The position numbers and the translations under genes are program-made. DNA of 64,000 nt from Pachyseris speciosa. Lineage: Eukaryota > Cnidaria > Anthozoa > Scleractinia > Pachyseridae. Each line of letters starts with the position of its first letter. Position 1 is the first letter of the stretch. The stretch is taken from positions 114,501-178,500 of the forward strand of contig JAEMWC010001355.1 of the NCBI GenBank assembly GCA_016490735.1. The letters are read 5' to 3'. Positions 53,713 through 64,000 of the stretch are shown piece by piece. The notes under the pieces are model-generated. The model saw only the letters and a program-made list of their open reading frames with translations, made no database searches and was not told the DNA's origin.

Positions 53713-56700
53713 TTAACTTGTGGTTTCCTCCGCTGCTTTGAAGTGTTCAACGATCTTGGCTAAAATACGGGTTGTTTTTGTCACTCGCGGGGCCTTGCTA
53801 GTTGTTGAAGATGGCGGCAGAGACAATATTCCAACAAGCCCTTTTGCTCCGAACTTCTCGTAAACGTTCCTAAGATCTCGATATGAAATGCCACTTCCGG
53901 CTATTTTTTCAGCAATCGGTTGTTTGATGGGAAATCCCGCGTTTGTTGGATGATAAAGAGTTCCTCGGAACGTCTGCAGGAGTTCGTAGCGACGATCAAG
54001 GTATTTCATGTCGTTTTCTGCGTATTGTGCTGTTGACATGTTTTCTGTTAACATGTCCTCTGAAATGTTCAAACGGGAGTCAAAGACTATTCTTCTTAAG
54101 GCTTTAACATCCTCCATTGCATCGTGTGCGGGGAAAGGTTCATGGAAAAGTGTCTGATAAATGGATTGTTGATTTAATTTAACTGTGGAACCATCTGATA
54201 ACACCAGAGAGGAATGTTTACGTTTGACTAAGTTCTTCATCGCAGGGAGAGTGTCGGAGAAGAAAACGTTAAGACAGGAAAGTTTCTCACAAAGTTGATG
54301 TCCACCTTGACGAAGAAGGGTTGGAGTATCGAAAACTTGAGAGTTGTGCCCGATTAAAACAGTATAAATATTATCGCTTTTCACACGCCTGACAGTTTTC
54401 TCTAAGTAGGTTAGGAAATTTTCCAGTGACTTTCCAAGTGACACAGTTTCGACTGGTTGATTGTCTTTGAACAGGGTCCTGACGCTTCTGACTGTTCGGA
54501 CACTTAAACCATTTACCCTTGTAGCATGAATATCTACATCCCTCGAAGGCAATATATAGTCGTTAAAACAGTGCAAACCTGATTGATCAACTGCTGAAAG
54601 TTGACATATTTCTGCGGTTTTTCCAGACGTGTTTGTTTCAATATCGTAAATGACGAAATTGTAAACATTGTTTCTGTCATGAGGAAATTTCTCTGCCACT
54701 TGTCTGATGGTTAATTCAGGAATGCACGTTTCAAAGTTTTTCAGCTCCTGACTTGAAATTTTCAAATTGATGATGTCGAATTCTTGGATCAGTTTGGTAG
54801 AATTGTTTGGATCAAGGTTAAGTCCTATTCCACTCTGGTATGTGTTTCCTTCCTTAGCTTGTTTTTTACCATCAAGATTTAACTTCTGCTTATGTAGTTG
54901 AGCTCTTCGGCGTTTGAAATTGATACTGTTTTTTCTTAGTTTGTCTTGGGTAGCCTTGTGATCCATCTTTTCAATGTAGCTGATACAGTGTATACCAGGT
55001 TCAATATTGAGGCTCTCAAGTGTTTGGCTTATGTACTGATATCCAAGGTTTACTTGCGAGATGCCACAGGCCACGCGGAAGTCATTACTTTTACTTGCAC
55101 CATAGTATCTAATTTTGGGATTTTTTGAGCCTATAACACTGTTTAGGGCTTCATTTCTCTGCGAATTTGCCCCAGGTGATAACTTTGCAACTACTATGTC
55201 AGTACAATATTCATCAAAAATTCTCTCCAAAGCTTTCCTTAAGTCATCGCCATAGAGATCTTTGCCATAGGGTAAGTCAGAGTGTTTATAGTTAATAGAG
55301 TCTTTCTTGGCACCACACCAGGACTCATTGCAATTTTTGTGGTTTCCAAACGAATGTGGTAGAATGCTTTTTAAGGATTTTTGAAGGGCTGATGGATTTC
55401 CCTTATTTTGAGACACACTATAAGTAAAACATTTGACCAGGTAGTTGATAACTTTCTGTGAGAGAGTTGATGAATTTACAAATTTCCCACGTTGGCTTAG
55501 GTTATACAACCTTGTAGTTAGTGATCTTTTGGCATGCACAATGTCTGTCCACTTTTCTACAGGATAAGGGACCTTCTCTTTTATATGTGCAGCTGTTGTG
55601 GAGTCTTCATCCCCGACATAAACAGATAGTTTGACATTAGAATTTAGGCTTTCAGTAAACAAATGGACTGCTGCCATAGGCTCCATTGCTTTTGATGATG
55701 CTGTATGATTGAGTCGACAATTGTGTTGCTTGGCTTCTTTTCCAGTATTTTTAGCATTCGTGCAAACCCTGCAGGATTTTGTTCTCGTAGTGTAATCCAT
55801 AACCTTGCCATAAGTTAAACCCATGACTGCAGCATGGCCAGTCGACGAGTTATGCCCCTTTCCCGTTTTTGCCAACCCATGTCATATGAGCAGGGGATAT
55901 TGATGCAGCCTTGGTCATCTGCTTTTACACCCTTTTTGATGGCAGCATTTCTTTCTTCTGACATTGCAGTTTTGCAACTTTTCTTTGTTACTTGCTCTAC
56001 TGCATGCCCAATCTCATTTTCTCTACTCTTGAAAGTTACTGGATTCATAGAGGGAATATTTAATGTACACAGTAAATTATTTAGGTGGGTTTCACCGATT
56101 CCTGTATGTAGACACCCAAGAACAGCTCTTGAATTAACATCATGACTGAGAGGACCTCTTTGACCACTCCTGTGTTCACTGGAGGTCTTGACAACATTTT
56201 CTGTACCACACACTGCACAGGTAACTGAGAACACTGAGGCTAACCCACATTTTTTTTCTGCTGTTATGTTCCACAATGACAAATTTGCTGAAAATGAAGT
56301 GACAATATTGATACTAAGGAAAATCTGATACTTTGTTCTGGCAGTGTGTCTTGGAATAAATGAGCACAAGTAAGTTTTTGCAAAACTTAACAACATTTCA
56401 GAAATGCAGTGAATGCAATTTGTGGTCTGTGGAAAATTTACAACTGCTTGTTTGTTCCAAATTTACCAAAAACATTAATGTTGCTAACAACCAACATACA
56501 AATGTGTGATGCTTGGTATAGGGTAAGGGTAAGGGTTTCAGAACTTGCCTGAAACTTTAAGGACCAACCCCAGGCTTTTATGGCTGATTGCATATGAGAA
56601 GTTTTGTAATGTATTAAAGATATACATGTATAATCATTGTCATAATTGTTCTTTGGAAACCTGTTAATTTTATAGCCTAAAACTTGTGTGTACTTGTCAT

Positions 56701-57658
56701 TAAAAACAGAGACTACATTTTGACTTTTCTCTAGTGTTGATTTTCTTCAGGCAGAAAAATGTTTCTTCTCACCTGCTTTACAGTGCTGGCAACATTTCAA
56801 TGAACTTCTCAAAACATCCAAGTCCATAATTCTGCTTCCATGTGGAATGCAATTTTCCTTCTTTGTTTGTTTCTGATAAAAATTCAAAACTTCTACGTTT
56901 CAATGGTAATTATATTATTAGGTTGTAGCTGTAACAAAACATTTGTTGCAGTTTTAATATGAACTGGCAAAATTTTCAGGTCTAATCGTATCGACCAGAT
57001 ACTTTGCTATGAACTACCTGTGGTATAATACAAAAGTTCAAATTGAGAACTATTTCAGAGCAAAGAAAGTCTTGATGAAGCACTTGTCTTAAAACTTTTA
57101 AGTGAATTACTTGGTGCCACGTATAGCGAAAAAAAAAAAAGATTTAAACCACACCTGACTTAAACGTGTTTCTCTTTTCTTCGGTGGGGACAAATCTTCG
57201 ACCATTCCTTGAAACTCTAATTTCCTCTTCGCCCTCCACTCCTTTATCCCACGAGTCCTGTCCTCCATGTTTTCACTTCGAGTGGGTTTCTTTCCAGAGA
57301 ACCGACCCTTTTCGTCACGCAATGGTGGTTGTTTTTCCGGTGTCAGTAACGCCCTTGCAGATGCTCCAGCTGTTTTCGGTGTTTCATCGCCCAGGGAACT
57401 CAAAGCGAAGCCTCCGACCATAAAAAGTGCACCGTGACCACTCTGCGACTTCCTTCGCGTACGATCACGACCGTCTTTTCTCACTGATGTCGGCGCGATA
57501 AGTACTGCGAATTGGCTCCTCAGTTTAACCACGTCAGGAGAAGACGAAAGAAGTGTATTTTTCAACACATTTCTAGGCGTTTTTTGACGAACACTTATTC
57601 CGGACAAAAAGGATAGCGGTAAGTGGAACGCGACTCGCGATAAAAATCTCGCCGCCAT
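53713..57658 (-). CDS. Mutator-like transposase domain fused to DEDDh exonuclease, three exons, one 1-base lesion
   Basis: Exon 1 is 57658-57155 (start AACATGGCGGCG, strong context; ends CAG|GTGTGG). Exon 2 is about 56857-56773 (IPHGSRIMDLDVLRSSLKCC, QHCKA; ends G|GTGAGA). Exon 3 is 56288-53713, with phases agreeing (0, then 1). The Mutator-type part reads LSLWNITAEKKCGLASVFSV, LHTGIGETHLNNLLCTLNIP, CSYDMGWQKR, KSCRVCTNAK, HNCRLNH and ASSKAMEP. The exonuclease has YDIETN (54637-54645), LIGHNSQVFDTPTLL (Asp 54328-54330) and PAHDAMEDVKALRR (His 54124-54126, Asp 54109-54111), a full DEDDh set. The only break is one base missing from the CCC run at 55862-55864 (minus strand GGG), inside GWQKR(G)KGHN. 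Predicted length is about 1,050 residues. Likely role: the element's transposase with a 3'-5' exonuclease activity. An alternative is a gene co-opted by the host. Confidence 0.8.
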
Positions 57659-57752
57659 GTTTATTTTTGTTTTTTCTTTTCTTTTAAATATTCGCGCGCT
57701 CGCGCCATTCGTACCCATGCTTCGCGCGCCAAAAAAACTGTATAGAGCCACC

Positions 57753-59600
57753 TTAAATTCAGCTGTGAAACGCATCTCCAGCAGATTTTTGCACACAGGA
57801 CATAATAAAATTATGTGCATGCTTTTACTGTTGGAAACTCTTTGTTATCAGAATATGAGCATTTGCCTTGATTGACACAAAAGAGGCAAACACATCATGT
57901 GCAAAATTAATAATTATCTTCCTAATTACTTATTTCAGAATAACATAAGGCCCCCTCTGTCCTTGTATTTCCCACTCTCTTGCAACATTTTTCATTCTCG
58001 CAATGACCTTCACTGCTCACCATAAACTGGAGTGACTGTCTGTTGTTATTCTTTGTCCTGCCAACCCTACACATTAATAAATATTGATACATGGTATGTA
58101 GTGTTATTGAGTCGCATCATTTCTAGAACTTAACTACAACTGTAAGTATTCCAGATTACAAATGTATTTTTGAAACCATATTCTGAAGTAACTTGTTTTC
58201 TTAGTGGTTTGGGTCAGACAGTGGTCTAATATGAGGAAAAACAGAGTTTTCTCTGTCTAATTTAGCCAAGTTTGTCTGTCTTTAAAGCCTACATGAACTA
58301 AGCAAGTAAAGGTATCTTTGTGAAAAACATGTCAATTGCAGCATCAACATAGCTTTGCCAACTCTTGAATGCAGAGCAATAATTACAGGTATGCTCTCTA
58401 ATGAGAGTACCAACAGAGTCTACAGCTGTTGTAGTTCTATAAAAGCATTATATGGAAATGCTCTGGGCCCTTGTTTCACTGATAGCTTTTCGTCCCATAA
58501 AATTCCCATAGAAGTAATCATATGGAAATTCTATGGAACTGAAAACATTGGTGGTAGCTGGTATGGACAATATATGGGATTTTTAAGTGTGGATGTCCCA
58601 TATCAGTTTCATATAAGGCATAGAGCAAACAAATGTGTCAATGGTATGGGATTTCTTTGGGTATTCTATCCCCATACAATGTAACTTTTCCATACAATGG
58701 ATAGCATCAGTTGTTCTTCCCATATACTGTCCATAGCTTGAAATTTGTTGAAATCTGGTTCCACATCAATTCCTTATGGTCACCCAACCTTGCCATATCA
58801 TTTCCACATATGGGCCATATATGACTCAAGTTTGCCATATCATTCCCATACTTTTTGTTTGGTAAAGGTGGGATGTAAATGGAAGAAGTTTTTTTGGTTC
58901 GTCCCACTAGATAATTCCCACAACAAATGGGAGTTCTGAAAAGGTAGTCCTGTTAAAAAAAAAAACAATGGAAATTCATTTACCATTTACAAGTTTCTAT
59001 GTTTTGTACTGAGACCTCTTGGCTTTTGGGCAAGTGTAATCTATCGAGTCAGCAAGCATGACATGACAATCCGGAAATTTTAGGCAAATGGTAAACAACA
59101 CGTACTGTTCCTTCCGAATGAAAATTCCCAACTGCAATTTCCGGAAGTTTTTTATCAATCGTAAACAACCCATGTGTCGGTATTAAAAAGGTGTCGGCAT
59201 TATGGAGATCATGAGTATAAAGCCGTTTGCACAGCCCGAGTACCATCAAATAGTGCACTTTTAGTACGAATTAACTCTAATCTTGTACCCAGATCTCTTG
59301 TGGATGAAGTCAAAGATGAGATCTCGTCAAATCTGATTTGTGCACGTGACCACCTGTGAGGAATGTGACAGGCAATGTTAGAGCACATGCCTGAAATATA
59401 TCTCAACAGTGGCTGCCTTATTGAATGATTAATTTGATAGAGTCTTGGTCTGCTGTGAAGTTTTTTTGCTCAGCAATTTAATACAAAAACAGCTGGAGGC
59501 ATTGAGAGTGGTTGTGCAGCAAAATAGAGATGCCTTAGCCTTCCTTCCAATAACTGACAAATATCTTTGACAAATACTCAAGACTCACCTGAAAACTGAT
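57753..59600. other. Flank of element F, then repeat-rich stretch without gene
   Basis: 57757-57900 is repeat H. 58440-58870 is the CCATATGG-rich repeat also seen at 52030-52261 (words CATATGGAAATTCTATGG, CCATATCATTCCCATA). I see no exon with a recognisable domain. Confidence 0.5.
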
Positions 59601-59830
59601 GGAGGCAGGGCCTTTTCGGTCGCAGCCCCTTGGGTATGGAATGCCTTATGCGTAGACAATAAGCTTAGTCCGTCGGTCTCTGTTTTTAAGAACAGACTAA
59701 AGACGCATCTTTTCAAAGCTAATTGTACTTACAATTAATTCCTTGTGTATTTATTGTTTTATGCATTTAGGTTAATCTTTTCTTCTGTATAGTTTTTAAT
59801 TTTTGATTGTTAAGCGATATAGAGCTTTTT
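59601..59830 (+). pseudogene. LINE C-terminal fragment and 3' end
   Basis: 59601-59738 encodes GGRAFSVAAPWVWNALC, SVSVFKNRLKTHLFKANCTY and a stop, the usual C-terminus of a LINE reverse transcriptase. A short AT-rich 3' region follows, to about 59830. It is severely 5' truncated and a different family from the LINE at 14139-17714. Confidence 0.75.
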
Positions 59831-59833
59831 GGA

Positions 59834-60770
59834 CTGTAAAAACTTGTGTATAAGCTGCACTTTTTTGCCGAAATTTTGGGCTCAAAATCATGGGTGCGGC
59901 TTATATAAGGGACCATTGCTTTCAGAGGAAGTAAACTGACTTCTATATGGGGTCACAAATACTGAAATAGCACCAAAATCCTTCAGTGAATAAAGATTAA
60001 ACACATTGCTTTCGGTAGAAATGGTGGCTTCTAAAGGATCCGTTTGTATCTTCAGGTGCAAAACCTGAATCTTGCTCGCCAGTCGTTCGAAACTCTAACT
60101 GGCATGGAATTTCCGTACTTCCACAAAAGATTTTTACAATTAATGTCGTCTTCGATCGATCATTTCAATCTCTCCACTACGTGAGAGAAAATACCACGCT
60201 ATTTGAAAGAATTCGTGAGGCAAATGGCCAACTGTTTTGTTGCCTTTCATTACTTGCATGGTGTGTTTATCCTTGGGGTTGTTAAACTCTTGTTTAGCGA
60301 CAAGTTTTTCTCTGACTGATGGCTTCCATACGTCTTTATACTTTCCATGTTGTTTTCTGATCATTGTCTGCTACTCTGGTGTCCAGAATTCCCTCTGTAA
60401 ATGTCTGTGTGGTTACTAAGCAAACGTTTTGAATCATTCTCCTGCGCTTTATTTTCATTCAAATTTCATCGTTTTCATTTCAACTGTGGGCTTTAACAAT
60501 GAAGACATCCGTTATCAGTCCAAGAATTAAGGAAATTGATTAAAGATAAGCTTGTAAATCAGTATTTTAAGAGTTGTTTAAAGTCTTAAGGTCGCCACAA
60601 ATACACAGCATTAGATTTCAGCAAGTTTATTGCAAACAACTGAGAAGAAACAAACAACTTTTTTGCCAGAGTGTTTTTTTCAAGTTCTTATCTTTTTTCT
60701 TAAAATCATGCTTGAAATTTGGGGGTGCAGCTTATCTACGAGTGCAGCTTATACATGAGTTTTTACGGTA
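59834..60770. mobile_element. TIR element R of about 0.94 kb with HIRAN-like fragment
   Basis: Left TGTAAAAACTTGTGTATAAG then CTGCAC; right complement CCGTAAAAACTCATGTATAAG in part, then CTGCAC. Both arms also hold a second copy of the GCTTAT/ATAAGC theme (GGTGCGGCTTATATAAGG; GGGGTGCAGCTTATC). The target duplication is unclear. It holds a minus-strand HIRAN-like fragment. Confidence 0.6.
60140..60364 (-). pseudogene. HIRAN-like domain fragment
   Basis: Minus-strand frame: YKDVWKPSVREKLVAKQEFN, NPKDKHTMQVMKGNKTVGHL, PHEFFQIAWYFLSRSGEIEM. The order 'VGExLxxxREFxNxxDxxAVxVxxxxxxVGHLPxxxSxxxxxFLxxxG' fits HIRAN-type domains (DNA-end binding in HIP116/Rad5 proteins) that also occur as standalone proteins in cnidarian transposons. 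It lacks the leading residues and a start; a fragment. Confidence 0.55.
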
Positions 60771-63700
60771 TATACCACTATATAGAAATAATGTTATTAT
60801 TATTTATATGGCAAGTCTTCAATATATCAGCTTCTGCCAAACGTAACTGTGTAGCTTGTTGTTTCATGGTGTAAATTATTATTGCTCGATTGCAATCATT
60901 GTGTCACCTTTGCCACTTTGGTGATGAATCAAGTTGAGAAAATTAAGAAGCAAGGACAATGAGCAGAATTTATCCGGGTTAGGTGTTCAGGGGTTGATGA
61001 TGATTTAAGGATTAATGTGCAAGGTAATTCTGTTGCAAATGTGTATATGTGCCTGGACATGTTAACATTGTGTTTGCTCATCCAGAAGTGCTTGTCAGTT
61101 GTAAGAAATGCATATCAGGCCCCAGTTCCTGGAAAGCCTATTAAACTATCCCCCGATTAAGGGTTAATTCAAGATTAAATTTCTTAATCCCTGGATAACT
61201 AATCAGGGAATAAAAGGCGTTCCTCAAAAGAGATTTATCCTTCGATTAAACTCGGAATAAGCCAGTCAGACGGGTTGTCCACCAGCAAACGCGCGCGAAA
61301 ATGATGATGCGCAGGAAAATGCAAAGCGAAGATGTGCACAAACTCGAAGCATTTAGTTGTTTTCTGATTCATGGAAAGAATGCTGTCATAAATTGTATTA
61401 ACCAAACCTTATTATTTTGTCATAGTTTAAGGAAAAAAAAAACTCTTACAATATTGTTAAAAGGAAACGGAGTGGAAATCATTATTCAGTGCAAGGCGGC
61501 ATTGGTAGTCAAGGAAAATACCTCTGTAGATTAAAAGCGACAAATTAACTTGTAAGCCGAATCGGCTGAAAAGGGTGAGTTAAGATCTTCTTGATTCTTT
61601 CAGTGTCAAATTCTAGCTACAAAAGCATTGGTTGCATCTGTATATTAAGGCTGTAAATTTTCAAACAGCGTATTTAATATAAATCGGTTGAATACGTATA
61701 GATATAAAATTCTCTTTTTGAAATCAATAACTAAAGGTGATGTTTGGAAAAAATGCTTTTTTGTTTCCTTTTAACTTGTTTCTAATGCAGTTTGCTGCAA
61801 GAATTTTATTTGATCAAAAAATTTGTATTCCTCACACAGGTGAAACATGTCGAAGGGTAAAGGAAAACATATACACAAATGCAAGTGATAAAAAATATTT
61901 TAGTGGTTGCATGTTGTTTTTCTCTCATGTTCAGCATGACTAAAATTAAAGCTTTGCTGGAGCTTATGCTTATTTTCTGCTTTGTGAAGCCTCTGCTAGA
62001 ATAGAATAGCTATTTATCTTTAATAAGATCTTACCGTTTAAAAGAGTCACTTGACGATGTTGTTGTGAATTATTTAAGCTCACGAATAACTTATCAATTT
62101 TAAGTAACAAAAATGTAAGATTTGCGTGTTTTGCCCACCTTGGTTCGCCATCGTTCACTTTAGATGACTGTTTTCTACAGAAGTTCGATTTATACTTTCC
62201 TGAATTTGAATGGACTGAAAGTTCTCGGTCGTTAAAGTCTCCAAGATGTATTATTTGTGGTTAACAACTGCATCGCTAAATGGAGGTTGGGTGCCAGAGA
62301 CATCCAGGAGCTTCCACTATTGGCAGCCAGCTCCTAGATGAAGACTGCTCCCATGGCTGGCAAATCCTGGCAACCCAGCCATGAGCCCCCACGCAGTAAG
62401 ACGAACAGGCACTCGTCACACTGTCAAAACAGTTTAAAGAGGGAGGGAAGGGGGTGGGAAGAGAACTGCCTGGGCAATGAGCTGCCACACAAAAGCAATT
62501 GTAAAATGCCAGAGGGAAACGTCTCCTGTCTGCAACACTACGAACCACAAGCACATGGAAATCCATCTGGAACTGCTTACTGAATGACTTCAGCAATTTG
62601 CTATTGCCTTTTGATAGCTTTTGCTGCAGTTTGGCTCTCACTGGGCTCATTCATGTTGTGACATATGAACACAAAGAATAATAAATATTCTTTTTACTCT
62701 GCAGCTTTTTTCTTTTACATGTACATTGGTGACAGTCTTGTTCTTTGTGTGAATGATGTAGGGTTTGGTAGATGAATCAACCCTACAAGTCTATCAGTTA
62801 GAATTTTAATACAGTATATTTTCTGCCAATGTTCGCTGTGGCTAGCTGGTACTGGTTGACAACTTGAAGAACATCAGACAATAAGGGAAACCTTGTTAAT
62901 GACTGCATAAACCGACTCCCTTTTGTCATTTACTGGGACAGATAGAAGAATTTCAAGCAGACTGCACAATAATATTGTTCAATGAAGGGGTTGGACACTA
63001 GCCAGTTTTAACAGCCAATCAAAAAAATGTATTTTCTTACTTGAACAGATGTCGCCTTTGGCTTTGTCCATAAGAGATCTGGGTACAAGATTAAATTACA
63101 GCTGTAACTCAAAATCTCGTTAAGCATCACTCACTCCAATTTGATTAACATTTTCTTCCTTGTTTACAACTAAAATGGTTTGACACAACTAAAGTTCATG
63201 TTGTCAGCTAATTTCAATTCATCTTGCGAGGTTAAGAAGTTGGAAACATGATCTGATATGCACAACTTCCATCATAGCTACACTAGACTAAAGAGTTATA
63301 TTTGAAGCTGTTAATATTTAGGTGCCCATAACAAAGAGGTTAAGTTGATTTTTTAAAGGAAACATGGCAATTTTGCCGTCTGTATTAGAGAGGTGTCCAT
63401 AAGGAGAGTTTCCACTGGGCATGTATTACAAAGGTTTGTAGGCGAATTTAACACACAAGAACAGTAATATGAAAACTCAATGGTAGTGGCCTGAACTGGC
63501 TGCCTTTTTATTGCAGTTAATTATTTTATTTTATTTTTATTTATTACCATTAAATTCTCTGAATACAAACCCTTCTAATTAACACCATCACCAAAGGGTT
63601 CAATGGTTATTATAAACACTCCCTGAGCTTAGGTAACCTGTGCATTTACACTATTCAAGCTCAAGTGCAAAATGACACTCTTTGCAGCTTTTGACGCTGT

Positions 63701-64000
63701 TCAAATGGAACAAGATTTTTGTCCCTAGTGTGTGGGCCGGCTCTATGAAACGAAGTTGTTTGACGATCCAAAGGTTCACTTGGAAACTAAAGGAACTCAG
63801 GATCGGTCAAACCACCTTTCAGACTTGATGGAGGTTTCTCCATTTTTTCTTTTCTTGTTGTGCTCCAGTTGGGAATTTTACATTGGAAGAATAGATTACG
63901 GTTTGATACATGATGGACAGCCATGCCCATATTATTAATGGATCATCATTGTACTGTTCTCTGCTGTGATAATTATGTTAAGAAGCATAGGAGATTAGAA
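60771..64000. other. Stretch without recognisable gene
   Basis: Mostly AT-rich non-coding sequence. 61140-61270 has a TTAATC/GATTAA-rich segment. 62276-62650 has open frames on both strands (plus: PMAGKSWQPSHEPPRSKTNR) with the feel of a dispersed repeat but no domain I can name. The frame at 63732-63938 is also unrecognised. Confidence 0.45.

Larger units (their letters stand above)
53069..57752. mobile_element. Element F: 4.7-kb TTAA-flanked transposon carrying Mutator-exonuclease gene
   Basis: Ends GGTGGCTCTATATAGTATTT (left) and complement of right GGTGGCTCTATACAGTTTTT. TTAA at 53065-53068 and 57753-57756. The pre-insertion sequence is visible in repeat H copy 1 around 37557-37560. TTAA duplications are characteristic of piggyBac and Kolobok groups; the encoded protein is not piggyBac-like. 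It contains one nearly intact minus-strand gene. Confidence 0.8.
52262..57900 (+). repeat. Older dispersed repeat 'H', copy 2, split by element F
   Basis: Blocks 52262-53064 and 57757-57900 match the reverse complement of copy 1 (see 37411-42830). Copy 2 lacks element D, and copy 1 lacks element F. The flanks of F join at a TTAA whose counterpart in copy 1 is TCAA on the plus strand (37557-37560). Confidence 0.65.

Noticed and set aside
62276..62650. 124-aa minus-strand and 81-aa plus-strand frames
   Set aside because: Open on both strands, no recognised domain, no splice signals; more like a dispersed repeat.

Overview
The window is eukaryotic, AT-rich and packed with repeats. It most resembles an anthozoan cnidarian genome (stony coral or a relative). 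I infer this from the mix of content: phase-1 exons encoding a fucolectin-type module followed by an F5/8C discoidin module, tRNA-headed SINEs, a Penelope-like element, a PHD/2A-bearing APE-type LINE, and many TIR elements with TA or TTAA target sites. No species-level call is possible from sequence alone.

Layout. (1) 1-18475: two tandem, same-strand, decayed copies of a large P-element-like unit. Reading along it I see an N-terminal unknown part, a coiled coil, a P/THAP9-type RNase H transposase core, two CCHC zinc knuckles, a YqaJ/lambda-exonuclease-like nuclease, a Cys/His cluster and a C-terminal domain with an HY box. Each copy carries its own later insertions: LINE fragments, MITEs and SINEs, and in copy 2 a nearly full-length LINE at 14139-17714. 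(2) 18476-23447: MITEs and a six-unit tandem repeat of about 0.25 kb. (3) 23448-44150: the only convincing host gene, plus strand. It has three recognised exons (23448-23671, 25369-25542, 43840-44150), all joined in phase 1, encoding a fucolectin-like (FTP) module and the first part of an F5/8C module. Its last visible intron is 18.3 kb long and filled with nested transposons. (4) 44774-52021: three Tc1/mariner-type TIR elements in a row. A is an internally deleted derivative of B, B carries a DD34E transposase with an intron plus a divergent BEN-domain ORF, and C is non-autonomous with palindromic subterminal repeats. (5) 53069-57752: a TTAA-flanked element carrying a minus-strand, three-exon gene that fuses a Mutator-like transposase domain (Pfam type 'Mutator', CRVC/SSKAMEP signature) to a DEDDh 3'-5' exonuclease, intact apart from one base. 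(6) 57753-64000: repeat fragments, including a LINE C-terminus and a HIRAN-like fragment, with no convincing host gene.

Two inverted copies of an older repeat (37411-42830 and 52262-57900) act as each other's empty-site controls: one has a RecQ-fragment-bearing TIR element where the other is empty, and the second has the Mutator/exonuclease element where the first is empty. The best candidates for under-described systems are the transposase + zinc knuckle + exonuclease P-like unit, the TTAA Mutator-exonuclease element, and the Tc1-type element carrying a BEN protein. All family calls are by eye; no database search was run.
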